64,000 bases of DNA from Chryseobacterium sp. Leaf404 (GCF_001424145.1 NZ_LMQM01000010.1:196833-260832); one strand, 5' to 3'. Counted from the first letter of the stretch, positions 25,506 to 35,786 are shown. Translations and numbers: made by a program. Notes: generated by a model from the sequence alone, not told the origin.

Positions 25506-25970
25506 TTGAATAATCGCACACACTTTGATGAAAAGATTTTTCAGGATGCCGTAAGATTTTACGGTACAGTTTTTAGTATACCACCTTTAGCCTCAAAAAT
25601 TTACGCATACCTTCTATTTGACTTTCAGAAAAAAGGAGTGACGTTTGATGAGTTTGTAGAGGTTTTCGGTGCAAGCAAAAGTTCGGTTTCTACAAATATC
25701 GGTCTTCTTCTCAACGCAGAACTCATTGTAGATATGAATAAAATTGATGAAAGAAAAAGATTTTTCTACATTAATGAAGATTTCAAGAGAATTAGATTCG
25801 AAAAAATCGTGCAGAAAATGCAGGATGAACTTAGACTTCTTGATGCACTTGAGCATTTTAACCAAAACAGCAACACCAATTATAAAGAAAATAATCAAAG
25901 AATGACAGCCTACAAAGAATTACTGAACTTAAGCATCAATAACATCAAAGAATCTCTTAATAAACTATAA
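25506..25970 (+). CDS. MarR/GbsR-type winged-helix transcriptional regulator of the efflux operon
   Basis: A ~154-aa DNA-binding protein with a winged helix: IYAYLLFDFQKKGVTFDEF, then the recognition-helix region FGASKSSVSTNIGLLLNAEL, the wing IDERKRFFYI and a C-terminal dimerisation helix. It sits two bases before the membrane-fusion gene and is surely co-transcribed with the pump. There is no ATG. TTG at 25488 would lie inside the -7 box, so TTG at 25506 (NNRTHFDEKIF) is the more likely start. Ligand unknown; an antimicrobial or metabolite is expected. Confidence 0.85.
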   Translation: MNNRTHFDEKIFQDAVRFYGTVFSIPPLASKIYAYLLFDFQKKGVTFDEFVEVFGASKSSVSTNIGLLLNAELIVDMNKIDERKRFFYINEDFKRIRFEKIVQKMQDELRLLDALEHFNQNSNTNYKENNQRMTAYKELLNLSINNIKESLNKL

Positions 25971-25972
25971 AA

Positions 25973-27157
25973 ATGAACAATAAATTTATACTCCTTTCTT
26001 TCGCTGCATTGTCGCTGGCGTCTTGCAAGAAAGAAGAGCCTAAACAGGATACTGCCAAATCCCTTCCGGTGGTGAAAGTTGAAAGCAGAAATATCACGGG
26101 TTACCAGACTTTTCCTGCAAGTATTCAAGGAAAAGTGAATAATGATGTAAGAGCCAAAATCCAAGGATACATTACACAGGTTTTGGTAGATGAAGGCCAG
26201 TATGTAACTAAAGGTCAGCCTCTTTTCCGATTGGAAGCCAATACTTTAAGCGAAACAGCCGCCGCCGCAAAAGCTGGGGTAGGTGCAGCACAATCCAATA
26301 TCGCAGCCGCGCAGGCAGCAGTGAGTGCAGCACAGGTTGAGGTGAATAAACTGAAACCACTGGTAGACAAAAAAATCATCAGCAGTGTTCAGCTTCAGAC
26401 AGCACAGGCAAATCTTGCCCAGGCTCAGGCTCAGGTAAAGCAGGCGATGGCTGCCAGAGAACAGGCGAATGCCAATTACAAAGGCGCAGCTGCTAATGTG
26501 GATTACTCAATTATCCGTGCACCAATTTCCGGCGTGGTGGGTAAACTGCCTTTAAGAGTGGGAAGTCTGGTAGGACCTTCTGATCAACAGGCAATCACAA
26601 CTGTTTCAGATACGTCGCAGATTTATGCTTACTTCTCGATGAATGAAAAAGAATATTTTGATTTCCTTGAAAAATCACCAGGTGCTTCTATGCCAGAGAA
26701 GATTAAAAATATCCCGATGGTTGAGCTTGAATTGGCCAACGGAAGTTTATATCCTGAAAAAGGAAGAGTAGAAGCGATTACCGGACAGATTGATCCTACA
26801 ACGGGAACCATTCAGTTCAGAGTTTCATTTACCAATGCCTCCAAACTTCTGAGCAACGGAAACAGTGGTAAAATAAGACTTCCAAAATATTACAACAACG
26901 TTTTGGTGGTGCCTGAAGGTGCTACTTACGAACAGCAGGGCATTGTTTATGTTTACAAAGTAGATAAAGATACTGCAAGAAATGCTGTGGTGAATATCAT
27001 CGACAGAATCGACAATTTAGCACTGATAAAAGATGGCGTAAAAGTGGGAGATCCCGTAGTGGCAGCCGGTACCGGAACTTTGAAAAACGGAACTCCCGTA
27101 AAATCACAGCCTACAACTACCGACGAAATCGTGAAAACTATAAAACCGAAATTCTAA
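25973..27157 (+). CDS. RND efflux periplasmic adaptor (membrane fusion protein)
   Basis: A 394-aa AcrA/MexA-type lipoprotein. Lipobox ALSLASCKKE (Cys about 17); barrel-sandwich half (KIQGYITQVLVDEGQYVTKG); a long Ala/Gln-rich alpha-helical hairpin (about residues 95-165); and the second lipoyl half with VDYSIIRAPISGVVGKLPL. It links the inner-membrane pump to the outer-membrane channel. The stop overlaps the ATG of the pump gene by one base (TAATG). Confidence 0.95.
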   Translation: MNNKFILLSFAALSLASCKKEEPKQDTAKSLPVVKVESRNITGYQTFPASIQGKVNNDVRAKIQGYITQVLVDEGQYVTKGQPLFRLEANTLSETAAAAKAGVGAAQSNIAAAQAAVSAAQVEVNKLKPLVDKKIISSVQLQTAQANLAQAQAQVKQAMAAREQANANYKGAAANVDYSIIRAPISGVVGKLPLRVGSLVGPSDQQAITTVSDTSQIYAYFSMNEKEYFDFLEKSPGASMPEKIKNIPMVELELANGSLYPEKGRVEAITGQIDPTTGTIQFRVSFTNASKLLSNGNSGKIRLPKYYNNVLVVPEGATYEQQGIVYVYKVDKDTARNAVVNIIDRIDNLALIKDGVKVGDPVVAAGTGTLKNGTPVKSQPTTTDEIVKTIKPKF

Positions 27158-30100
27158 TGATAAAGAACTTTATTAACAGACCGGTTTTATCCACTGTAAT
27201 CTCAATCCTGATCGTTATTCTCGGGGTTTTGGGACTTACAGCACTTCCGGTCACACAGTATCCGGATATTGCACCGGCAACAGTGAGTGTAAGAGCAAAC
27301 TATACCGGAGCCAACGCTGAAACCGTAATGAAAAGTGTTGTGGTTCCGTTGGAGGAGCAGATCAATGGTGTTGAAGGAATGGATTACATTACTTCCACGG
27401 CAGGTAACGATGGTTCGGCACAGATTCAGGTATTTTTTAAGCAGGGAATTGATGCAGATATTGCTGCCGTAAACGTACAAAACCGTGTTGCGAGAGCGTC
27501 CCCGCTTCTTCCGAGTGAGGTTACCAGAGCCGGTGTTGTTACCCAGAAACAGCAGACAAGTGCCTTAATGTACCTTTCTTTCTATTCTGAAAACAAAAAT
27601 ATTGATGACGTTTATCTTCAGAATTTCCTGAATATCAACGTGATTCCTGATCTTCAGAGGATTAACGGTGTAGGTGAAGCCAACGTTTTTGGTGGAAAAA
27701 ACTATTCGATGAGAGTGTGGCTGGATCCTGCAAAATTGGCAGCTTACGGAATCACGCCTGCTGAAGTGACCAATGCCATCAATGACCAAAGTAGGGAAGC
27801 TGCTGCAGGATCTTTAGGTCAAAACAGCGGAAGTTCTTTTGAATACATCATTAAATATGTAGGAAAATTCAGCGAAAAAGAGCAGTACGATGATATCATC
27901 ATCAAATCACTTCCGGACGGACAGAATTTAATGCTGAAAGATGTTGCCAAGGTAGAGCTGGGCGGGCTTTCTTATTCAGGAGTTGGTGAAAACGGGGATT
28001 ATCCATCAATCAGTATGGGGGTTTTCCAGACACCGGGATCGAACGCTCAGGAAATTATTGAAAATATAAAAAAACAGCTTAAAGAAAACGAAGGTTCATA
28101 TCCTGAAGGTGTAAAATATACTTTTAACTTTGATACCAACGAATTTTTGGATGCATCGATTGAGAAAGTTATTCATACTTTGATTGAAGCCTTCATTCTT
28201 GTATTCATCGTGGTTTATATATTTTTACAGGATTTCAGATCAACTTTGATTCCGGCGATTGCGGTTCCGGTTTCGATTGTGGGAACATTCTTTTTCCTGA
28301 ATTTATTTGGATATTCATTAAACCTTTTAACGCTTTTTGCCCTTGTATTGGCAATCGGTATTGTGGTCGATGATGCGATTGTCGTCGTCGAAGCCGTTCA
28401 CGCCAAAATGGAGAACGGTATTTCAGATGCGAAAAAAGCTACCGTTGAGGCGATGGACGAAATTACGGGAGCGATTATCTCTATTACTTTGGTAATGGCT
28501 GCGGTATTTATTCCCGTAACATTTATTACAGGTCCTACCGGAGTGTTTTATCAGCAGTTTGGGATTACTTTAATTATTGCGATTATTATTTCTGCTGTAA
28601 ATGCTTTGACTTTGAGCCCGGTTTTATGTTCATTATTTCTGAAACCTCACGAAGAGCATCACAAAGAATATAAAGATCTGAATTTCATTAAGAAGTTCTT
28701 TTATAAATTTAACATTGGTTTTAAAACAGCCACAGACCGTTACGGAAGAGGATTTAATTTCCTGATTAAAAACAAATGGGTGACTTTGGTTATTCTGTTT
28801 GTGACAGGAGGAATTATCTACTGGGCCAACGGAAGCATGAAAAAAGGTTTTGTACCTACGGAAGACAGAGGTATTATCTTTACAGACGTTCAGCTGCCAC
28901 CGGGAGCTTCGATGGAAAGAACTTATACTGTTCTGAAAACTTTACAGAAAGAAGCTTTAAAAATTCCTGGAATTCAGAATGTGACGATTTCCACCGGTAG
29001 AGGATTACTTTCAGGAAACGGAAGCAACAATGGTCTTGCCTTCGTTAAACTGAAACCGTTTGATGACAGAAAAGGAGATGGTTTGTCTTCCGAAGAAATT
29101 TCAAAAAGATTATTCGGTCTAGCAGGAAAAGTGCCTGATGCGAAAGTAGTATTCTTCCAGCCGCCAAGTGTACCGGGGTTCGGTAACAGTGCAGGTTTTG
29201 AGATGGTTCTTTTAGATAAATCAGGAGGCGATTTTGCTCAGTTGGATGCTAAAACAAATGAGTTTATCGGCAACCTGATGCAGAGACCCGAAATTGAATT
29301 TGCCCAGACATCATTCAATACAAAATATCCTCAGTATTTAATGGAAATCAATGTTCCGTTAGCCAAACAGAAAGGGGTTTCAGTAAATGATATCTTATCT
29401 GCCATGCAGGGTTATATTGGTGGAATCTACGGTGCCGACTTCACGAAATACGGAAAGCAGTTCAGAGTTATGATTCAGGCACTTCCTGAAGACAGAGCCG
29501 ATGCTGCAAATCTAAATCAGTATTATGTGAAAACAAGTTCAGGGGAAATGTCACCGATCTCACAGTTTGTTACTTTAACTAAAACCTACGGTCCGCAATC
29601 TGTCGGTCGATACAACCTCTTTACTTCCGTAAAGATTACAGGAGCCAACAAAGCAGGATTCAGTTCAGGAGATGCGATTACAGCGGTTCAGGCTGTTGCG
29701 AAAGAAACTTTAGATCAGAATTATGATGTAGAATTTACGGGTCTTACAAGAGAAGAATTAAGTTCGGGGTCGCAGACTTTATTGATTTTTGCTTTAAGTT
29801 TGGTATTCGTTTATTTCATTCTTTCTGCACAGTATGAAAGTTATATTTTACCATTAGTCGTAGTAATTTCACTTCCTCTTGGGGTAATGGGAGCTTATTT
29901 CGGACAGAAAATCATGGGTCTTGAAAACAACATTTATTTCCAGATCGCATTGATCATGTTGGTGGGACTTTTGGCGAAAAATGCGATTTTGATTATCGAA
30001 TTTGCGGTTCAGCGTAGACATCACGGCGAAACGATTGTAGAATCTGCAATTAATGCAGCCAAAGCGAGATTAAGACCAATTTTAATGACCTCATTAGCAT

Positions 30101-30303
30101 TTATCTTCGGTCTTTTACCATTGGTTTTTGCAAGCGGAATTGGTGCTGTTGGTAACAGATCCATCGCAACTGGTGCTTCGATTGGATTATTGATAGGTAC
30201 TGTTTTAGGAGTATTTGTAATTCCTGTTCTGTACGTGGTTTTCCAGACTTTGCAGGAGAAAATCAAACCGATCAAACCGAAAGATATCAATTTAGCCGAA
30301 TAA
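27157..30303 (+). CDS. RND family multidrug efflux permease (HAE1/AcrB type)
   Basis: A 1048-aa proton-driven trimeric pump. It begins IKNFINRPVLSTVISILIVI with TM1, has TM4 GIVVDDAIVVVEAVHAKMEN containing the paired aspartates of the proton relay, large periplasmic loops, and a C-terminal TM set with LVGLLAKNAILIIEFA and the conserved lysine. Length and motifs are those of AcrB/MexB, so broad drug, dye or bile-acid export is likely. The substrate range cannot be read from the sequence. Confidence 0.97.
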   Translation: MIKNFINRPVLSTVISILIVILGVLGLTALPVTQYPDIAPATVSVRANYTGANAETVMKSVVVPLEEQINGVEGMDYITSTAGNDGSAQIQVFFKQGIDADIAAVNVQNRVARASPLLPSEVTRAGVVTQKQQTSALMYLSFYSENKNIDDVYLQNFLNINVIPDLQRINGVGEANVFGGKNYSMRVWLDPAKLAAYGITPAEVTNAINDQSREAAAGSLGQNSGSSFEYIIKYVGKFSEKEQYDDIIIKSLPDGQNLMLKDVAKVELGGLSYSGVGENGDYPSISMGVFQTPGSNAQEIIENIKKQLKENEGSYPEGVKYTFNFDTNEFLDASIEKVIHTLIEAFILVFIVVYIFLQDFRSTLIPAIAVPVSIVGTFFFLNLFGYSLNLLTLFALVLAIGIVVDDAIVVVEAVHAKMENGISDAKKATVEAMDEITGAIISITLVMAAVFIPVTFITGPTGVFYQQFGITLIIAIIISAVNALTLSPVLCSLFLKPHEEHHKEYKDLNFIKKFFYKFNIGFKTATDRYGRGFNFLIKNKWVTLVILFVTGGIIYWANGSMKKGFVPTEDRGIIFTDVQLPPGASMERTYTVLKTLQKEALKIPGIQNVTISTGRGLLSGNGSNNGLAFVKLKPFDDRKGDGLSSEEISKRLFGLAGKVPDAKVVFFQPPSVPGFGNSAGFEMVLLDKSGGDFAQLDAKTNEFIGNLMQRPEIEFAQTSFNTKYPQYLMEINVPLAKQKGVSVNDILSAMQGYIGGIYGADFTKYGKQFRVMIQALPEDRADAANLNQYYVKTSSGEMSPISQFVTLTKTYGPQSVGRYNLFTSVKITGANKAGFSSGDAITAVQAVAKETLDQNYDVEFTGLTREELSSGSQTLLIFALSLVFVYFILSAQYESYILPLVVVISLPLGVMGAYFGQKIMGLENNIYFQIALIMLVGLLAKNAILIIEFAVQRRHHGETIVESAINAAKARLRPILMTSLAFIFGLLPLVFASGIGAVGNRSIATGASIGLLIGTVLGVFVIPVLYVVFQTLQEKIKPIKPKDINLAE

Positions 30304-30323
30304 AAATCTTTAAGATTTAAATA

Positions 30324-31736
30324 ATGAAAAATTTATCAATAATAAAAGGAACGGCTTTATCTGTACTTACCGCTGTAGTTCTTACTTCCTGTCACGTCAG
30401 AAAAGAGTATGAAAGACCTGAAGCTGCAGTAGATGAAAAACTCTTCCGAACAGATATGCTTCCACAGGACAGCACAAGCACAGCAAATGTTTCATGGAAA
30501 GAAATATTTACTGATCCTGTTCTTCAGAAACATATTTCAAAAGCTTTAGAAAATAATTTAGACATAAGAATCGCTCTGCAGAATATTGCTTCTGCAGAAG
30601 CGTATCTGAGACAAAGCAAAGCAGCCTATCAACCGACGTTAACTGTGGGTCCGGGTTATACTTTTCAGACTCAGTCACTAAACACCCAGTTTGGGCAGAT
30701 AATTGGGGAAAGAAGATATGTCAATCAGTTTGATATTACCGGAAGTATCGCCTGGGAAGCTGATTTGTGGGGGAAATTAAAAGCTCAGGAAAAAGCGCAG
30801 CTGGAAACTTACCTGGGAAATATTTCAGCGCATCAGGCTGTAAAAAGTGATTTGGTTTCTTCAATTGCTTCTGGTTATTTTCAATTGTTGACGTTAGATA
30901 ATCAGAAAAAGATTATTAACGAAACTATAAAAATCAGAGAAGATAATCTTGAAACCACCAAAGCTTTGAAAGAAGCAGGAACCTTGACGGAGGTGGCAGT
31001 TCAGCAAAGTCAGGCGTTGGTTTACAATGCTCAGTCTCTGTTGATCGATATCGACACGCAGATCCAACAATTGGAAAACACAATAAGTCTTTTGATGGGA
31101 GAGCCTTCACAAGCCATCGAAAGATCCACTCTGGAAAGCCAGACACTTCCCGAAAACTTCGCACTGGGTTATCCTGCCAATTTATTGGCAAACCGTCCTG
31201 ATGTAATGCAGGCAGAATTTAATCTGATGAATGCTTTTGAACTGACAAATTCAGCAAAAGCACAGTTTTATCCGACACTTAAACTTACAGGAAGTGGAGG
31301 TTTGCAGTCAGTAGATATTGATCATTTGTTCAGCGTTAATTCACTTTTTGCCAGTTTAATCGGAGGTTTGGCTCAGCCAATTTTGAATAAAAGACAAATT
31401 AAAACCAACTACGAAGTAAGTTTGGCCAATAAAGAAACCGCATATTTGAATTTCAGAAAAACCATTCTTACTGCCGGAAAAGAAGTTTCTGATGCGATCA
31501 GAGTATTTTCCGTTCAGGATTCTTTTATTGATTTAAAAGAAAAAGAGCTGGAATCATACAGAAAATCTGTTGACTATTCTCAGGAATTGGTCAACTACGG
31601 GATGGCAAATTATCTTGAAGTGCTTACAGCCAATGTAAATGCATTAAACGCAGAACTAAATATTTCAAATGCCCAATACAGCAAAATGAAAGCAGCAGTA
31701 GACCTTTACAAAGCCTTAGGTGGCGGGTGGAAGTAG
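30324..31736 (+). CDS. RND efflux outer-membrane channel (TolC/OprM/NodT family)
   Basis: A 470-aa outer-membrane lipoprotein (lipobox VVLTSCHVRKEYERP). It has the repeated helical barrel features of NodT/OprM proteins: WKEIFTDPVLQKHISKALEN, IAWEADLWGKLKAQEKA, YPANLLANRPDVMQAE and a second half with YGMANYLEVLTANVNALNAE. It is the last gene of the regulator-adaptor-pump-channel operon, 20 bases after the pump. Confidence 0.95.
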   Translation: MKNLSIIKGTALSVLTAVVLTSCHVRKEYERPEAAVDEKLFRTDMLPQDSTSTANVSWKEIFTDPVLQKHISKALENNLDIRIALQNIASAEAYLRQSKAAYQPTLTVGPGYTFQTQSLNTQFGQIIGERRYVNQFDITGSIAWEADLWGKLKAQEKAQLETYLGNISAHQAVKSDLVSSIASGYFQLLTLDNQKKIINETIKIREDNLETTKALKEAGTLTEVAVQQSQALVYNAQSLLIDIDTQIQQLENTISLLMGEPSQAIERSTLESQTLPENFALGYPANLLANRPDVMQAEFNLMNAFELTNSAKAQFYPTLKLTGSGGLQSVDIDHLFSVNSLFASLIGGLAQPILNKRQIKTNYEVSLANKETAYLNFRKTILTAGKEVSDAIRVFSVQDSFIDLKEKELESYRKSVDYSQELVNYGMANYLEVLTANVNALNAELNISNAQYSKMKAAVDLYKALGGGWK

Positions 31737-31771
31737 TTTTTCTGTTGTCAGATTTTATTTAATCTTGTTTT

Positions 31772-31806
31772 AAACGCATACTTTTCGGAGTGCGCGTTTT
31801 CTTTTT
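31772..31806 (+). terminator. Terminator of the efflux operon
   Basis: Stem AAACGC (31772-31777) / GCGTTT (31794-31799), extended imperfectly by GCA/TGC, then a T-rich tract (TTTTCTTTTTT). Confidence 0.6.
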
Positions 31807-31868
31807 TGATGAATCTTAAGCATTTAGCAATAATTTCAGGTAGATCTTCAATAAAATTTAACAAATTA

Positions 31869-31899
31869 TTTGTATATATGGTTTAATTACTTACTTTTG
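31869..31899 (+). promoter_or_regulatory. Promoter of the tRNA-Ala gene
   Basis: TTTG (31869-31872), 19 bases, TACTTTTG (31892-31899): a full -33/-7 match. Predicted initiation is about 25 bases before the mature tRNA. Confidence 0.7.
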
Positions 31900-31931
31900 T
31901 ACCGCTTCGTGTAAAAAAAACACGGATAACG

Positions 31932-32008
31932 GGGGAATTAGCTCATCTGGCTAGAGCGTTAGACTGGCAGTCTAAAGGTGACGGGTTCGATCCCCGTATT
32001 CTCCACCA
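31932..32008 (+). tRNA. tRNA-Ala (anticodon GGC)
   Basis: The full cloverleaf is readable. Acceptor stem GGGGAAT / ATTCTCC includes the G3:U70 wobble that is the alanine identity element; D stem GCTC/GAGC; anticodon stem TTAGA/TCTAA with loop CTGGCAG (anticodon GGC); T stem ACGGG/CCCGT with loop TTCGATC; discriminator A and an encoded CCA. It has its own promoter. Confidence 0.97.
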
Positions 32009-32035
32009 AAAAACTTTATCAAACCTTGTAATCTT

Positions 32036-32416
32036 ATGAAGAAATTTTTTTTACTTGTGTTAATGGCTGTAATGTTCATCGGTTGTAATTCTGATGACGA
32101 ATTAACCCTTATTGATTACGTCGGAACATGGTCTGGTACCTACACCGGAACTAATGATAAAGGAGACTGGAACTTCGTAGTTGCCGATGACGGAAAAGTT
32201 ACCGGAACGATGCATTCCATCAACAGCAATCAAAACTTTGCCATTATCGGTCGTCTGGACAGATCCGGACAGTTGGTTGCAGAACTGGCTGTACCTGCAA
32301 AAGGAAATTTCAACGGCACGCTCACCGTAGAGAAAGCAGGCAGCGGAGCATGGGATATCAGTATTCCGGCACCTGCAAGAAGCGGAAATTGGGAAGGTGT
32401 TAAGGATAAAAAATAA
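32036..32416 (+). CDS. Small lipoprotein, beta-rich
   Basis: A 126-aa protein with a lipoprotein signal (VMFIGCNSDDE, Cys about 17). The mature part has short Gly/Thr-rich strands (YVGTWSGTYTGTNDKGDW, DDGKVTGTM, NFNGTLTVEKAGSGAW), compatible with a small beta-barrel like those in many Bacteroidota surface lipoproteins. Function unknown. It starts 27 bases after tRNA-Ala and is followed by a strong terminator; it may be read from the tRNA promoter. Confidence 0.8.
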   Translation: MKKFFLLVLMAVMFIGCNSDDELTLIDYVGTWSGTYTGTNDKGDWNFVVADDGKVTGTMHSINSNQNFAIIGRLDRSGQLVAELAVPAKGNFNGTLTVEKAGSGAWDISIPAPARSGNWEGVKDKK

Positions 32417-32437
32417 TTTTTACCGAAATATAAAGGT

Positions 32438-32467
32438 AAACCACAGTTTTTCAGCTGTGGTTTTTTG
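32438..32467 (+). terminator. Intrinsic terminator
   Basis: 9-bp stem AAACCACAG / CTGTGGTTT with an 8-base loop, then a T run. Confidence 0.85.
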
Positions 32468-32510
32468 TTTTTCAACAGATTTTCTATACATTAAATTGTT
32501 TAAAAATCCG

Positions 32511-32518
32511 TATTTTTG
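32511..32518 (+). promoter_or_regulatory. Probable -7 element of uvrA
   Basis: TATTTTTG matches TAnnTTTG, 35 bases before the ATG. The nearest TTG is only 12 bases upstream, so the -33 element is unclear. Confidence 0.45.
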
Positions 32519-32553
32519 CCACTTGTGATTTTCAGGTAAAGTCACCCCAAATT

Positions 32554-35382
32554 ATGAGCGAATCTAAAGAGTATATAGAAGTTTACGGAGCCAGAGAACA
32601 CAATCTTAAAAACATTGATGTCAAAATTCCGAGAAACGAATTGGTCGTGATTACCGGGCTTTCCGGCAGCGGAAAATCTTCACTTGCTTTCGATACCATT
32701 TTTGCCGAAGGACAGCGCCGCTACATCGAAACATTTTCTGCCTACGCAAGACAGTTTTTAGGTGGATTGGAACGTCCTGACGTCGATAAAATTGAAGGTC
32801 TTTCCCCTGTAATTGCAATTGAACAGAAAACAACCAATAAAAATCCGCGTTCAACCGTAGGAACTGTTACAGAACTCTACGATTATCTGCGTCTTCTGTT
32901 TGCCAGAGTTTCCGACGCGTATTCACAAACTACAGGTAAAAAATTAGTCAGTTATACCGAAGATCAGATTTTAGAAACCATCAAAGAAAATTACAAAGGC
33001 GAAAAAATAATGCTGATGGCGCCGGTGGTTCGTTCCAGAAAAGGGCATTACCACGAGCTTTTCGTGCAGATGGCAAAAAAAGGGTACGGGCAGGCAAGAA
33101 TTGACGGCGAACTGCAGGATATTGAATATGATTTAAAACTCGACCGTTACAAAACCCACGATATCGACATCGTGGTAGACCGCTGGATTATCGGCGAATC
33201 TGCATCCGAAGCAAGGATGGAGAAGTCTTTGAGAACAGCAATGGAAATGGGCGAAGGTCTGATTGGAATTCAAAAACTCGGAACCACAGACATCGAATAT
33301 TTCTCGAAAAATTTAATGGATGCCGAAACCGGTCATTCACTGGCCTTACCGGAACCGAATACGTTTTCATTCAATTCTCCGAAAGGAAGCTGTCCAAGCT
33401 GTAAAGGTTTGGGAACCATTAAGAAAATCAACACAGATTATTTTGTAGAAAACCCGAAATTATCAATCAATCAGGGAGGTTTGTTGCCTCTGGAAGATAT
33501 TAAATCCAATAAATACATTCTCACACAGATCAAAAATATTCTTGAAATTTTTGGTTTGGGACTTTCGACGCCATTCAAAGATATTCCGGCTGAAGCGCTG
33601 GATTATATCTACAACGGTTGTCATAAGGAATTTAATAAAGATTTAAAATACGCTGGAATTACCAAGAAAATCAAAGTCAGTTTTGATGGATTAATTCCTT
33701 TTATGGAAGAATTAATTGATGAAAGAGAATCTTACGAAGCGATTTTGCTCGAAAGACATTTCACCACAGAAGAAACCTGTCCTGAATGTAAAGGCGCACG
33801 TCTTCAGGCATCAAGTTTAAGCTTCAAAATTGACGGAAAAAACATTGCTGAAATCAACGGTTTAAGTTTATCTGATTTAAAGGATTGGTTGAGAGATGTA
33901 AAAGATAAATTTTCAGAGAAAAACGGAATTATCGCTCATGAAATTTTAAAGGAAATAGAAACCAGACTTCAGTTTTTACTGGATGTCGGTTTGGATTATT
34001 TAAGCCTCAGCAGAAGTTCAAAAACCCTTTCCGGTGGCGAATCTCAGAGAATCCGACTGGCAACACAGATTGGCTCCCAATTAGTCAACGTTCTTTATAT
34101 TCTGGATGAACCAAGTATCGGATTACACCAGAGAGACAACGAAAGGCTGATTAATTCATTGAAAAATCTTCGCGACATCGGAAACTCGGTTTTGGTGGTG
34201 GAGCACGACAAAGATATGATTATGGAAGCCGATGAAGTTTTGGATATTGGCCCAAGAGCAGGAAAATTCGGAGGCGAAATTCTTTGGCAGGGAAAACCGA
34301 AAGACTTACTGAAAGCCGACACCATCACAGCTGATTATATCAACGGTAAGAGAAAAATTGCCATTCCGGAAATCAGAAGGGAAGGAAATGGGAAAAGTAT
34401 CGTTTTGAAAGGAGCTACAGGAAATAATCTTAAAAATGTAACCCTTGATATTCCGTTAGGAAAACTGGTGGTTGTAACCGGAATTTCGGGAAGCGGAAAG
34501 TCGTCGCTGATCAACGGAACTTTGTATCCGATTCTGAACAAACATTTTTACAGAGCCGTTCAGGAGCCTTTGCCATTTAAAAAAATTGAAGGTCTTGACA
34601 ATATCGATAAAATTGTAGACGTAGACCAGACTCCGATTGGAAGAACGCCGCGTTCAAACCCAGCAACTTACACTGGAATGTTTACCGACATCCGAAATTT
34701 ATTCTCCGAATTGCCTGAATCTAAAATCCGTGGTTACAAGCCTGGAAGATTTTCTTTCAACGTAAAAGGAGGAAGATGCGAAACCTGTCAGGGAGGCGGT
34801 TTAAAAGTGATTGAAATGAATTTCTTACCCGATGTTTACGTTCACTGCGAAACCTGCAACGGAAAACGTTTCAACAGAGAAACACTGGAAGTGCGTTACA
34901 AAGGAAAATCAATTTCAGACGTATTGGAAATGACAATCGATGAAGCCGTTGATTTTTTCCAGCCAATTCCAAAGATTTTTGCAAGAGTAAAAACTTTGCA
35001 GGATGTAGGTTTGGGTTACATCACGATGGGACAACAGTCGACAACACTTTCCGGTGGGGAAGCACAGCGTATCAAACTCGCAACCGAACTGGCAAAAAGA
35101 CAAACCGGAAATACTTTATACATTCTCGACGAACCCACAACCGGACTTCATTTTGAAGACGTCAAAATCCTCATGGATGCTATTAATAAACTGGTAGAAT
35201 TAGGAAATTCATTCATCATCATTGAACATAATATGGATGTGATTAAACTGGCCGATCATATTATCGACGTTGGTCCCGAAGGTGGAAAACATGGTGGAGA
35301 AATTATTGCAAAAGGAACTCCGGAAGAGATTATTAAATCTAAAAAATCTTTGACAGGGAAGTATTTGAAGAAGGAGATGTAA
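32554..35382 (+). CDS. uvrA: Excinuclease ABC subunit A
   Basis: Damage-recognition ATPase of nucleotide excision repair. The 942-aa protein has two ABC modules: Walker [13 protein letters not shown] and [12 protein letters not shown], signature [12 protein letters not shown] and [12 protein letters not shown], and Walker [12 protein letters not shown] and [11 protein letters not shown]. Zinc-finger cysteines appear as [17 protein letters not shown] and CETCQGGG with CETCNGKRF. Length is standard. The remaining UvrB/UvrC genes are not in the window. Confidence 0.98.
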   Translation: MSESKEYIEVYGAREHNLKNIDVKIPRNELVVITGLSGSGKSSLAFDTIFAEGQRRYIETFSAYARQFLGGLERPDVDKIEGLSPVIAIEQKTTNKNPRSTVGTVTELYDYLRLLFARVSDAYSQTTGKKLVSYTEDQILETIKENYKGEKIMLMAPVVRSRKGHYHELFVQMAKKGYGQARIDGELQDIEYDLKLDRYKTHDIDIVVDRWIIGESASEARMEKSLRTAMEMGEGLIGIQKLGTTDIEYFSKNLMDAETGHSLALPEPNTFSFNSPKGSCPSCKGLGTIKKINTDYFVENPKLSINQGGLLPLEDIKSNKYILTQIKNILEIFGLGLSTPFKDIPAEALDYIYNGCHKEFNKDLKYAGITKKIKVSFDGLIPFMEELIDERESYEAILLERHFTTEETCPECKGARLQASSLSFKIDGKNIAEINGLSLSDLKDWLRDVKDKFSEKNGIIAHEILKEIETRLQFLLDVGLDYLSLSRSSKTLSGGESQRIRLATQIGSQLVNVLYILDEPSIGLHQRDNERLINSLKNLRDIGNSVLVVEHDKDMIMEADEVLDIGPRAGKFGGEILWQGKPKDLLKADTITADYINGKRKIAIPEIRREGNGKSIVLKGATGNNLKNVTLDIPLGKLVVVTGISGSGKSSLINGTLYPILNKHFYRAVQEPLPFKKIEGLDNIDKIVDVDQTPIGRTPRSNPATYTGMFTDIRNLFSELPESKIRGYKPGRFSFNVKGGRCETCQGGGLKVIEMNFLPDVYVHCETCNGKRFNRETLEVRYKGKSISDVLEMTIDEAVDFFQPIPKIFARVKTLQDVGLGYITMGQQSTTLSGGEAQRIKLATELAKRQTGNTLYILDEPTTGLHFEDVKILMDAINKLVELGNSFIIIEHNMDVIKLADHIIDVGPEGGKHGGEIIAKGTPEEIIKSKKSLTGKYLKKEM

Positions 35383-35422
35383 GTGGTATCATATTTGTGA
35401 GCGTAAGAAAAAACATTGTGTT

Positions 35423-35605
35423 ATGAAATCAATTAAAATTTTTCTTGCAATATTTGTATTTTCATTGGCGTTCGCGTCATGTGAAGTCAGAACAGTAGGA
35501 AACGGCCGCGGGCACTTAAAACCAATGCCACCAGGACAGGCCAAAAAGGTTTTTGGGACAAAATCTGCGAAACCCTTTGCACCCGGACAAAATAAACAGA
35601 AATAA
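35423..35605 (+). CDS. Small PPGQAKK-type lipoprotein
   Basis: A 60-aa protein with a clear lipoprotein signal (FSLAFASCEVR, Cys about 20) and a mature part of only ~40 residues, Gly/Pro/Lys-rich, containing two similar PGQ words (MPPGQAKKVFG and FAPGQNKQK). Similar tiny lipoproteins are common in flavobacteria; some have been labelled 'quinol oxidase subunit 4', without support here. Function unknown. It is followed by a terminator. Confidence 0.75.
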   Translation: MKSIKIFLAIFVFSLAFASCEVRTVGNGRGHLKPMPPGQAKKVFGTKSAKPFAPGQNKQK

Positions 35606-35611
35606 CAGTTA

Positions 35612-35638
35612 AACTGCAGCGAAAGTTGCAGTTTTTTC
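35612..35638 (+). terminator. Intrinsic terminator with GAAA tetraloop
   Basis: Stem AACTGCAGC / GTTGCAGTT (9 bp with one G:U) closed by GAAA and followed by TTTTTT. Confidence 0.85.
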
Positions 35639-35664
35639 CTTTCATAAAGTAAGATTATCAATTT

Positions 35665-35786
35665 CCAATGTTAATTTTTTAATTATTTTAAAAATTTAAA
35701 CAACTGAAAATCAATATTTTAATTTCCAATGTTAACCCAATGTTAACTGAATGTAAAATTTGTATGAATTTATTTATATATCTTTG
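35665..35786 (+). promoter_or_regulatory. Promoter with repeated CCAATGTTAA boxes
   Basis: CCAATGTTAA occurs three times (35665-35674, 35726-35735, 35737-35746). The last two are 11 bases apart and each ends in the palindrome GTTAAC. Downstream are TTTG (35759-35762) and TATCTTTG (35779-35786), a usable -33/-7 pair with 16 bases between. The ATG of the next gene is at 35836. The boxes look like phased sites for an unknown regulator. Confidence 0.55.

Noticed and set aside
32036..32416. Horizontal-transfer signature next to tRNA-Ala
   Set aside because: tRNA genes are common integration sites, but I see no integrase, no direct repeat of the tRNA 3' end within the window and no composition shift.
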